This document shows, piece by piece, positions 1 to 5,413 of a stretch of 5,413 nucleotides of DNA (position 1 is the stretch's first letter; each line of letters opens with the position of its first letter). The DNA is taken from positions 1 through 5,413 of the forward strand of contig JAFVAA010000488.1 in assembly GCA_017476305.1 (NCBI GenBank), written 5' to 3'. The stretch comes from Lachnospiraceae bacterium. Its GTDB lineage: Bacteria; Bacillota; Clostridia; Lachnospirales; Lachnospiraceae. The notes below the pieces were generated by a model. It searched no databases, was not told the DNA's origin, and saw only the letters and a program-made list of their open reading frames with translations. Position numbers and translations under genes: made by a program.

Positions 1-1
1 G

Positions 2-1819
2 GATTATGGAAGGCTTGCAAAAGAAATCAGACGTTTTTTGGTACAGAATATCAGTCGGACAGGCGGACATTTATCTTCGAACCTGGGAGTGGTAGAGCTT
101 ACCATGGCGTTACATCTGTGTGTAGATCTGCCGAAGGATAAAATCATCTGGGATGTGGGGCATCAGTCCTATACCCATAAGCTTTTGACCGGCAGAAAGG
201 ATGGTTTCAGGACGCTTAGGCAATACGGGGGGATGAGTGGATTTCCAAGGCACATAGAAAGCGATTGTGATGTGGTGGATACCGGTCATAGCTCTACGTC
301 GATCGGAATCGCTTTAGGACTGGCGAAGGCGAGAGATTTAAAAAAGGAAGATAATACGATCATTGCTGTTATTGGAGACGGGGCATTGTCCGGGGGACTG
401 GCATATGAGGCACTGAATAATGCAGCAAGGTTAAAGTCGAATCTTATCATTGTTTTAAATGACAATCAGATGTCGATTTCTAAAAATGTCGGGGGGATGT
501 CAAGGTATTTGGGAGAGATCCGCACAAATACAAATTATACGGGGCTAAAAGAAGAAGTAGAGAAAATGCTGCAGAAAATGCCGCGTATTGGTAATGTGTT
601 AGCAGATCAGATCCGTTCGGCGAAGGATGTATTTAAGCGGATTCTCATACCGGGAATGCTTTTTGAGGATATGGGCCTTACCTATATCGGTCCGATCAAC
701 GGACATGATATCAGACAGATGACCAAGGTCTTTCAAAGTGCTAAAAAAATGAATAAGGCGGTACTGGTGCATGTGGTGACGCAAAAGGGAAAAGGCTATC
801 TTCCGGCATGGAAGGATCCGGCGGCATTTCATGGAGTGGCACCGTTCTATATACGGGATGGAAAGCCAAAACGCATAGAGAATTCCGGTCCGTCCTACAC
901 GCAGATTTTTAGTGATACGATTATAGAGGCGGCGGGAGAGGATGAAAAGATTACGGCAATTTCCGCGGCGATGCCGACAGGAACCGGATTGGCTGATTTT
1001 GCGAAGAAATATCCGGAGAGATTTTTCGATGTTGGAATCGCGGAGGAGTATGCCGTGACCTTTGCAGCGGGACAGGCAGCAGGAGGGCTGCATCCTGTGG
1101 TGGCCATTTACTCTACCTTTTTGCAGCGTGCCTATGACCAGATCCTGCATGATGTATGTATGAACCGTTTGCCTGTGACGTTTGTGATAGACCGGGCAGG
1201 TCTGGTGGGAAGTGATGGAAAGACACATCAGGGAATTTTTGATCTTTCCTTTTTATTGCAGATACCGGATATAGTCGTCATGGCACCCAAAAATGCGTGG
1301 GAACTAAAGAAGATGTTAAGATTTTCCTTTTCTTTGGATCTGCCGGCAGCAGTCAGATATCCGAGAGGAGAGGCTTTTACAGGGCTTCCTGAATTTCGTC
1401 AGCAGATTGAGCCGGGAAAAGCAGAGTGGTTAAAAAAAGGGAAAAAAGTCGCATTTCTGGCCCTGGGAAGTATGGTAGAAACTGCGATGGAGGTCAGTAA
1501 GCTTTTAGAAAAGAGAAAAATACAGGCTTCTGTAGTCAATATGCGTTTTGCAAAACCATTGGACTTCAAAGCTTTAGAGGAGTTGAAAAAATCACATTCC
1601 CTGATAGTACCTATGGAGGAGGGAGTGATATCCTGTGGCTTTGGGCAGATGGTAGCAGCCTGGTATCAGGGGGCCAGGCATATTACGGTTTTACCGGTCG
1701 CTTTGCCGGATCGGTTTATCGAGCATGGTTCTGTAAGGCAGTTAAAGGAAAAATACCGGCTCGATGCAGAGAGCATTGAAAAAAGAGTCTTATCCGCACT
1801 TCATAACAGTAACGGATAG
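2..1819 (+). CDS. dxs: 1-deoxy-D-xylulose-5-phosphate synthase (Dxs), 5' end cut by window edge
   Basis: Dxs is a cytoplasmic thiamine-diphosphate enzyme that condenses pyruvate and glyceraldehyde-3-phosphate to DXP, the first step of the MEP isoprenoid pathway and a precursor of the thiamine thiazole. The frame is open from base 2 and reads DYGRLAKEIRRFL before the SRTGGHLSSNLG motif, so the TTG at 38 is internal. 605 residues are visible against about 620 usual, so roughly 15-25 are missing upstream. Visible motifs, numbered from the first in-frame codon: GHQSYTHK (His, about 54); the ThDP/Mg site GDG at 125-127 with NDN at 153-155; FHGV; the catalytic Glu at about 348 in GIAEEYAVTF; STFLQRAYDQ; DRAGLVGSDGKTHQG with the substrate-binding Arg, Asp and His; and RYPRG. 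The C-terminal transketolase domain is complete. Three usually conserved positions differ: GPINGH for GPIDGH, PAWKDP for PAEKDP, and AEEYAVT for AEQ/EHAVT. It probably shares a transcript with tlyA. Family assignment is certain. Confidence 0.97.
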   Translation, partial: DYGRLAKEIRRFLVQNISRTGGHLSSNLGVVELTMALHLCVDLPKDKIIWDVGHQSYTHKLLTGRKDGFRTLRQYGGMSGFPRHIESDCDVVDTGHSSTSIGIALGLAKARDLKKEDNTIIAVIGDGALSGGLAYEALNNAARLKSNLIIVLNDNQMSISKNVGGMSRYLGEIRTNTNYTGLKEEVEKMLQKMPRIGNVLADQIRSAKDVFKRILIPGMLFEDMGLTYIGPINGHDIRQMTKVFQSAKKMNKAVLVHVVTQKGKGYLPAWKDPAAFHGVAPFYIRDGKPKRIENSGPSYTQIFSDTIIEAAGEDEKITAISAAMPTGTGLADFAKKYPERFFDVGIAEEYAVTFAAGQAAGGLHPVVAIYSTFLQRAYDQILHDVCMNRLPVTFVIDRAGLVGSDGKTHQGIFDLSFLLQIPDIVVMAPKNAWELKKMLRFSFSLDLPAAVRYPRGEAFTGLPEFRQQIEPGKAEWLKKGKKVAFLALGSMVETAMEVSKLLEKRKIQASVVNMRFAKPLDFKALEELKKSHSLIVPMEEGVISCGFGQMVAAWYQGARHITVLPVALPDRFIEHGSVRQLKEKYRLDAESIEKRVLSALHNSNG

Positions 1820-1829
1820 GACATGCAAA

Positions 1830-1836
1830 AGAGGTG
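1830..1836 (+). promoter_or_regulatory. Ribosome binding site that fixes the tlyA start
   Basis: AGAGGTG matches the 16S anti-Shine-Dalgarno sequence and lies 4 nt before the ATG at 1841 (6 nt counted from the GAGG core). The earlier in-frame ATG at 1823 has only a weak GGATAGG before it, and choosing it would place this good site inside the gene. The 1841 start is therefore preferred. Confidence 0.7.
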
Positions 1837-1840
1837 GGTT

Positions 1841-2731
1841 ATGGATACTCCGAAAAAGAAAAAGGTCAGATTAGATGTTCTTTTGGTGAAGAGGGCTTTG
1901 GCTGAGACCAGAGAAAAGGCGAAAGCAATCATTATGACAGGAAATGTGTTTGTAGAGGGAGAGCGAGAGGATAAGGCCGGCAGCACTTTTCCGGAGGATG
2001 TCTCTGTGGAAATCAAAGGAACCCCGATGAAGTATGTGAGCAGAGGCGGTTATAAACTGGAAAAGGGAATGGGATTATGGAATATTTCTTTACAAGACAG
2101 GATCTGCATGGATGTGGGTTCTTCTACGGGGGGATTTACGGATTGTATGCTCCAAAGCGGAGCAAAAAAGGTGTATGCGATCGACGTGGGGACGAATCAG
2201 CTGGCATGGAAGCTTAGAAAGGATGAGCGGGTGGTCTCTTTGGAAAAAACCAATATTCGTTATGTGACGGAGGATGTGGTCCCTGAGAAAATTGCCTTTT
2301 CTTCTATAGATGTGGCATTTATTTCCCTGCAAAAGGTTCTTCTTCCCGTAAAAAAACTGTTAGAAGAGGATGGCAGAGTGGTATGTCTGGTGAAGCCGCA
2401 GTTTGAGGCAGGCAGAGAAAAGGTCGGGAAAAAAGGTGTTGTGAAAGATAAAAAGGTACACTTTGAAGTGCTCTGTCATATTATGGAGTATGCAGCAGGA
2501 ATCGGGTTTAAAATTTTAGCTGTGGACTATTCGCCGATCAAAGGACCGGAGGGGAATATTGAGTATCTGCTTTATCTGGAAAATCAGAGGGAAGAAGCTT
2601 TCGGAGGGGAAGTTTCTTCCCGGGAACCGGATGAGGCTTTGGAAAAGGAAGAAAGAGAAAAATTAGAAGAACAGTATTATTTGTGGGCAGAGAACGCAGT
2701 AAAAAACGCACATGAGGATTTGGACAGATAG
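1841..2731 (+). CDS. tlyA: TlyA family 16S/23S rRNA (cytidine-2'-O)-methyltransferase with extended acidic C-terminus
   Basis: TlyA proteins transfer methyl from SAM to the 2'-OH of cytidines in 23S (C1920) and, in some types, 16S (C1409) rRNA; older annotation calls them hemolysins. Reading from ATG 1841 gives 296 residues. An S4 RNA-binding domain covers about residues 9-70 (RLDVLLVKRALAETREKAKA and KYVSRGGYKLEKG). The Rossmann-like FtsJ domain follows, with the SAM motif DVGSSTGGFTD at 91-101 and IDVGTNQLAWKLR at about 115-126. The catalytic tetrad is visible as K72, D157 (SSIDVAFISL), K185 (LVKPQFE) and E241 (GPEGNIEYLLYL). The usual length is about 270, and the surplus is a charged, probably helical tail from about residue 248 (Glu/Arg/Lys-rich) that ends in a family-like AVKNAHEDLD. 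It starts 21 bp after the dxs stop, so it is co-transcribed. Whether it modifies one or both rRNA sites cannot be told from sequence alone. A start at ATG 1823 (302 aa) is possible but less likely. Confidence 0.95.
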   Translation: MDTPKKKKVRLDVLLVKRALAETREKAKAIIMTGNVFVEGEREDKAGSTFPEDVSVEIKGTPMKYVSRGGYKLEKGMGLWNISLQDRICMDVGSSTGGFTDCMLQSGAKKVYAIDVGTNQLAWKLRKDERVVSLEKTNIRYVTEDVVPEKIAFSSIDVAFISLQKVLLPVKKLLEEDGRVVCLVKPQFEAGREKVGKKGVVKDKKVHFEVLCHIMEYAAGIGFKILAVDYSPIKGPEGNIEYLLYLENQREEAFGGEVSSREPDEALEKEEREKLEEQYYLWAENAVKNAHEDLDR

Positions 2732-2809
2732 ACGGATATAACGTTTATGAAAGCTGTTACAAGGGAGCATTCGGATTTGAAACGAAATAAGAGAGTTTTT
2801 GATAAGAAT

Positions 2810-2814
2810 GGAGG
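2810..2814 (+). promoter_or_regulatory. Ribosome binding site that fixes the nadK start
   Basis: GGAGG lies 8 nt before ATG 2823, an ideal spacing. It excludes the upstream in-frame TTG 2799 and ATG 2808 (which overlaps the GGAGG) and is too far from ATG 2835. The nadK start is therefore set at 2823. Confidence 0.8.
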
Positions 2815-2822
2815 AAATACGG

Positions 2823-3701
2823 ATGAGTGCCGCTATGAAACATTTTTGCATCATTGCAAATAGTGGGAAGGACAGAAATGATCAGATCGTAAAAAGGATC
2901 TGCAATTATCTGGAGGAAAGATCATGCAGCTGTCAGGTGCTTCATAACAGGATGTCAGATTCGAAGGGGATCAGACATTTTACGGATCTTGGTGAAATTT
3001 CAGAGGATACGGAGTGTGCGATCGTACTGGGCGGAGATGGTACGATGATTCAGGCAGCGATCGATCTGGTACACAGGGATCTGCCGATTCTCGGTATCAA
3101 TACAGGAACGCTTGGTTTTTTGACCGAGGTGGATCAGAATCAGCTGGAGGAATCTTTAGAGCGGCTTCTGGATGGAAGGTTTATCATAGAGAACCGGATC
3201 ATGCTAAAGGAAAATAAGATGTTCTTACGGCCGGACAGTCGTTCTTCCTGCTATGCACTCAATGATATGGTCATCAGTAAACGGGGGAATTGTCGTTTGA
3301 TCACCATATTGGTATATGTGGGAGAAGAGCTGGTGGATGTATACAGTGCGGATGGTCTGTTGGTTTCGACTCCGACGGGTTCTACAGGATATAATCTGTC
3401 TGCAGGAGGTCCTTTGATGTCGCCCAATACGCATGCTATGGTAGTGACGCCGATTTGTGCCCATGCTTTAAATAAAAGAAGTCTGGTGTTAGATGCATCC
3501 GATACGATTACTTTAAAGATAGGACAGACGAAGGAGCATGCAGAGGATTTAGCGACCTTTACTGCGGATGGCAGGATCGTAGGGGAACTGCATACGGGAG
3601 ATACTTTGGAAATCTGTGTGCCGCATGCAGTCACAAAGCTGGTGAAGCTGTCCGGAATCCGTTTTTATGAACGCATGCGGGAAAAACTAAATGAGGGCTA
3701 A
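2823..3701 (+). CDS. nadK: NAD kinase
   Basis: NAD kinase phosphorylates NAD+ to NADP+ in the cytoplasm and controls the NADP(H) pool. From ATG 2823 the protein has 292 residues, normal for bacterial NAD kinases. The N-terminal KHFCIIANSGKD strand opens the first domain. The diagnostic GGDGTM is at 70-75 with catalytic Asp72, followed by GINTGTLGFLTEVD at 91-104, the NAD-binding ALNDMVIS at 145-152 (Asp where Glu is more common), the family signature DGLLVSTPTGSTGYNLSAGG at 177-196, and TPICAHALNKRSLVL at 209-223. FTADGR at 246-251 is the usual late-domain motif. It follows tlyA after 91 bp, the widest gap in the block, with no convincing promoter there, so it is probably read from the dxs-tlyA transcript. 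In many clostridia argR and recN come next. Here the gene ends at a hairpin facing thiC. Assignment is secure; no truncation or frameshift. Confidence 0.97.
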   Translation: MSAAMKHFCIIANSGKDRNDQIVKRICNYLEERSCSCQVLHNRMSDSKGIRHFTDLGEISEDTECAIVLGGDGTMIQAAIDLVHRDLPILGINTGTLGFLTEVDQNQLEESLERLLDGRFIIENRIMLKENKMFLRPDSRSSCYALNDMVISKRGNCRLITILVYVGEELVDVYSADGLLVSTPTGSTGYNLSAGGPLMSPNTHAMVVTPICAHALNKRSLVLDASDTITLKIGQTKEHAEDLATFTADGRIVGELHTGDTLEICVPHAVTKLVKLSGIRFYERMREKLNEG

Positions 3702-3741
3702 AAAACAGGGGCTGGAAAAATCCGATTTTTCCAGCCCCTGT
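3700..3741 (-). terminator. Intrinsic terminator of thiC, sited between the convergent nadK and thiC genes
   Basis: Bases 3705-3721 pair with 3725-3741 (17 bp, no mismatch) around a 3-nt loop CCG; the outer half is G+C rich (CAGGGGCTGG). On the minus strand the hairpin is followed at once by five to six Ts, the complement of bases 3700-3705, which makes a textbook leftward terminator 42 bp after the thiC stop. On the plus strand the hairpin is followed by TATACTGTGATAT, without a U-run, so it should stop nadK transcripts less well although it can still protect their 3' end. The last two bases of the nadK TAA stop supply part of the thiC U-tract. Confidence 0.87.
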
Positions 3742-3783
3742 ATACTGTGATATATAAACGGAATATCGTTTCTGATTCAAAAT

Positions 3784-5091
3784 TTATTCGTCATAGATAG
3801 AAACGATCTCTCCGTCTAAAATGCGGTTCATATTTTTCACGGCACAGAAGTTGCCGCACATAGAGCAGGTATCCTCTTTTTCCGGTCTGGCTTCTGCACG
3901 GTATCTCCTTGCCTTTTCCGGATCGATCGCTAAAGAGAACATTTTTTCCCAGTCCAGTTCCTTTCTTGCCTGGCTCATTGCTTTGTCCCATTCCTTCGCG
4001 CCGGGGATTCCTTTGGCAATATCTGCTGCGTGTGCAGCGATTTTGGAGGCGATGATGCCTTCTTTTACATCCTCAACATCAGGCAGCCTTAAATGCTCAG
4101 CCGGAGTGAAATAGCATAAAAAGGATGCGCCATAAGTGGCAGCAATCGCTCCGCCAATGGCTGAGGTGATATGGTCATAGCCCGGAGCGATATCTGTTAC
4201 AAGAGGTCCCAGGACATAGAACGGTGCCCCCTTGCAGAGTGTTTCCTGTATTTTCATATTGGCAGCGATCTGATCCAGCGGCATATGCCCCGGTCCCTCG
4301 ATCATGACCTGCACATCCTTTTCCCATGCCCTCTGTGTCAGTTCTCCAAGTGTGATGAGCTCCTGGATCTGTGAGATATCAGAGGCATCCTCCTGGCAAC
4401 CCGGGCGGCAGGCATCTCCTAAGCTCATCGTAACATCATATTCCCTGCAGATTTCTAAAATTCTGTCATAGTGTTCGTAAAAAGGATTTTCCTTTCCTGT
4501 CATTTCCATCCATGCAAAAATAATAGAACCGCCTCTGGAAACGATGTTCGTCAGGCGCTTCATCTTTTTAAAATGCCTGGCGGTCTCTTTATTGATTCCA
4601 CAGTGGATCGTCATAAAATCAACGCCGTCCCTGGCATGCATTTCTACAATGTCAAGCCATTCTTCTGTGGTAATTTCCTTTAATGCTTTGTGGTAATGAA
4701 CTACGGCATCATAGATCGGAACGGTTCCGATGATTGCTTTACATTCGCTCGTGAGCTTTCGTCTGAATTTCTGCGTATCTCCAAATGAGCTTAAATCCAT
4801 GATCGCTTCTGCACCGAGCTCTACTGCGCGATTCACCTTTTCCATTTCCATATTCAGATCTGTCAGGTCTCTGCTGGTTCCCAGATTCACATTGATCTTC
4901 GTAGAAAGCTTTTTGCCGATTCCATTTGGTTCGATACAGGTATGAAGCTTATTTGCCGGAATGATCGCCTGTCCGTTTGCAACAAGCTCCATTAAGACAT
5001 CTGGAGACATTTTTTCTTTTTCTGCTACTGCTAAAAGTTCCTTTGTTTTGATGCCTTTTCTGGCGGCATCCATTTGTGTCGTATATTCCAT
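3784..5091 (-). CDS. thiC: Phosphomethylpyrimidine (HMP-P) synthase ThiC, short form
   Basis: ThiC is a radical-SAM [4Fe-4S] enzyme that rearranges aminoimidazole ribotide to HMP-phosphate, the pyrimidine half of thiamine. Start ATG 5091 gives [13 protein letters not shown] and 435 residues, the short clostridial/archaeal form without the N-terminal domain of the about 630-residue E. coli and plant proteins. Motifs: KINVNLGTS at 65-73, [11 protein letters not shown] at 95-105, GTVPIYDA at 122-129, TIHCGI at 161-166, NIVSRGGSI at 182-190, [10 protein letters not shown] at 222-231, IEGPGHMP at 264-271, [19 protein letters not shown] at 295-313 and [12 protein letters not shown] at 326-337. His269 and His333 match the metal-binding histidines by context and 64-residue spacing. 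The cluster cysteines are Cys409, Cys412 and Cys416 (CX2CX3C, one residue shorter than the CX2CX4C of the long form). The open frame extends 22 codons upstream to a GTG, but that stretch is the TPP riboswitch, so the longer start is rejected. The gene is monocistronic and convergent with nadK. Confidence 0.96.
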   Translation of the reverse strand: MEYTTQMDAARKGIKTKELLAVAEKEKMSPDVLMELVANGQAIIPANKLHTCIEPNGIGKKLSTKINVNLGTSRDLTDLNMEMEKVNRAVELGAEAIMDLSSFGDTQKFRRKLTSECKAIIGTVPIYDAVVHYHKALKEITTEEWLDIVEMHARDGVDFMTIHCGINKETARHFKKMKRLTNIVSRGGSIIFAWMEMTGKENPFYEHYDRILEICREYDVTMSLGDACRPGCQEDASDISQIQELITLGELTQRAWEKDVQVMIEGPGHMPLDQIAANMKIQETLCKGAPFYVLGPLVTDIAPGYDHITSAIGGAIAATYGASFLCYFTPAEHLRLPDVEDVKEGIIASKIAAHAADIAKGIPGAKEWDKAMSQARKELDWEKMFSLAIDPEKARRYRAEARPEKEDTCSMCGNFCAVKNMNRILDGEIVSIYDE

Positions 5092-5093
5092 GA

Positions 5094-5178
5094 CTATACT
5101 CCTTTCGGCGGCATTATCCGCATCAAGTTTACGGGTCGGATCTCTCCCTCTCAGCACCAGGCTCCCCGGATAAACAGC
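5094..5178 (-). ncRNA. TPP riboswitch (THI element) controlling thiC
   Basis: The minus-strand leader carries the conserved thi-box parts in order: CCGGGG (P2 5' strand, 5169-5164); AGC/GCT at 5163-5161 and 5155-5153, a very short P3 with a 5-nt loop; CTGAGA at 5154-5149; a small optional hairpin GG(G)..TCC; ACCCG at 5136-5132 closing P2; and AAACTTGATGCGGATAATGC at 5130-5111. P5 is GCGG/CCGC (5121-5118 with 5111-5108) with loop AUAAUG, and P4 is CUU/AAG. P1 is not clear: only a weak CUGU/AUAG pairing is seen (5177-5174 with 5097-5094). By family knowledge it binds thiamine diphosphate and represses when ligand is present. No terminator or separate expression platform fits before the ATG, so control is most likely translational, through the SD within P4. 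The exact ends are approximate. Confidence 0.93.
5099..5105 (-). promoter_or_regulatory. thiC ribosome binding site embedded in the TPP aptamer
   Basis: AAAGGAG on the minus strand is 7 nt before ATG 5091. Its bases 5104-5102 (AAG) are also the 3' strand of riboswitch helix P4, pairing with CUU at 5127-5125. Ligand-bound aptamer should therefore compete directly with ribosome binding. It also decides the ATG 5091 start. Confidence 0.8.
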
Positions 5179-5179
5179 A

Positions 5180-5207
5180 ACGGAATGGGAAAGTATCCCA
5201 TTACCGT
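5180..5207 (-). other. Hairpin at the predicted 5' end of the thiC mRNA
   Basis: On the minus strand ACGG (5207-5204) pairs with CCGT (5183-5180) and AATGGGA (5202-5196) with TCCCATT (5190-5184), leaving one bulged T and a 5-nt loop TACTT. That is 11 bp in 28 nt. The predicted transcription start, 7 nt after the -10 box, falls at the first base of this hairpin. It sits just upstream of the aptamer and is not part of the standard TPP fold. A role in mRNA 5'-end protection or aptamer insulation is only inference. Confidence 0.65.
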
Positions 5208-5213
5208 GTATAA

Positions 5214-5242
5214 AGTATAGTGGATGGAGAGGAAAAAGTCAA
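5214..5242 (-). promoter_or_regulatory. Sigma-A-type promoter of thiC
   Basis: The minus strand reads TTGACT (-35, 5242-5237, 5 of 6 consensus bases), a 17-nt pyrimidine-rich spacer, and TATACT (-10, 5219-5214, 5 of 6). Transcription would start near 5207 with A, giving a leader of about 116 nt that contains the 5' hairpin and the whole TPP aptamer. Position and spacing are ideal for a vegetative promoter. Confidence 0.82.
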
Positions 5243-5343
5243 TGAGATAATGAGGAGCACATTTCCTGTTACCATTCACGCCTTAGCCGATTAGGAAAAA
5301 TTTAATATTACTATGATTTGTAACATATTAAGTTGCAGATTTC

Positions 5344-5385
5344 AAAGGGATGAAGTTACGGTATTGATCGGAATTTCATCCCTTT
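5344..5385. repeat. 11-bp perfect inverted repeat in the AT-rich region upstream of thiC
   Basis: AAAGGGATGAA at 5344-5354 is the exact inverse complement of 5375-5385, separated by 20 bases. It could fold as an RNA stem-loop on either strand, but neither side is followed by a clear U-run, so it is a poor intrinsic terminator. The flanking non-coding region (5243-5413) holds no credible ORF or RNA gene. It may serve as a regulator site or mRNA end for a gene beyond the right edge. Function unknown. Confidence 0.5.
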
Positions 5386-5413
5386 CTATATGTCATTTTC
5401 TACAAAAATCATA

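Noticed and set aside
599..1228. 209-codon open frame antisense to dxs
   Set aside because: It lies entirely within a clear Dxs coding sequence, its product is rich in Cys, His and Arg with no recognisable motif, and it has no supporting context. It is a shadow of dxs codon use.
2777..2806. Possible nadK promoter (TTGAAA with GATAAG, 18-nt spacer)
   Set aside because: The -10 is poor, and a start about 7 nt downstream would fall in or after the GGAGG ribosome site at 2810-2814.
2747..2863. 38-codon open frame upstream of and overlapping the nadK start
   Set aside because: It has no suitable ribosome binding site and no recognisable sequence; most likely chance.
1799..2950. 11-base direct repeat CTTCATAACAG at 1799-1809 and 2940-2950
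   Set aside because: Both copies are inside coding sequence, in different frames and contexts, with no extended similarity; chance.
3251..3634. 127-codon open frame antisense to nadK
   Set aside because: It lies within the most conserved NAD kinase motifs and shows no family features of its own.
5092..5157. 22-codon N-terminal extension of thiC from GTG 5157
   Set aside because: The stretch is the conserved TPP aptamer, and the good ribosome binding site at 5105-5099 points to ATG 5091, where the known ThiC N-terminus begins.
5317..5345. Second leftward promoter candidate (TTGAAA, 17 nt, TACAAA)
   Set aside because: The -10 matches only 4 of 6 bases and lacks the final T, and a much better thiC promoter lies downstream.

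Overview
This is a 5.4 kb piece of a low-to-moderate GC Gram-positive chromosome, most likely a clostridial Firmicute and plausibly Lachnospiraceae. The case rests on the order dxs-tlyA-nadK, strong AGGAGG-type ribosome binding sites, the short (about 435-residue) form of ThiC, and a sigma-A-type promoter with a TPP riboswitch. No database search was possible, so the taxonomic placement is inference.

Left part, rightward genes: the window opens inside dxs (1-deoxy-D-xylulose-5-phosphate synthase), which lacks only its first few codons. It is followed 21 bp later by tlyA (S4-domain rRNA 2'-O-methyltransferase) and, after a 91 bp gap, by nadK (NAD kinase). This is the familiar clostridial isoprenoid/rRNA-modification/NADP cluster. 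The usual next genes, argR and recN, are absent: the block ends at nadK.

Middle: a long, nearly perfect hairpin lies directly after the nadK stop codon between two convergent units. Its U-tract is on the leftward (thiC) side only, and the complement of the nadK stop codon contributes to it.

Right part, leftward gene: thiC (HMP-P synthase) runs toward nadK. Its control region is complete in the window: a -35/-10 promoter with 17 bp spacing, a hairpin at the predicted mRNA 5' end, a compact TPP riboswitch whose P4 strand contains part of the Shine-Dalgarno sequence, and the ATG 7 nt beyond that sequence. The last about 170 bp are AT-rich and non-coding, with one 11 bp inverted repeat.

The two units share biochemistry. 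Dxs needs thiamine diphosphate, and its product DXP feeds both isoprenoid and thiazole synthesis. ThiC makes the pyrimidine half of thiamine diphosphate. No phage, mobile, CRISPR or defence signature is seen, and I found no convincing new system. The points most worth a second look are the thiC leader architecture, the asymmetric convergent terminator, the unusual residues in Dxs, the TlyA tail and the ThiC cysteine spacing.
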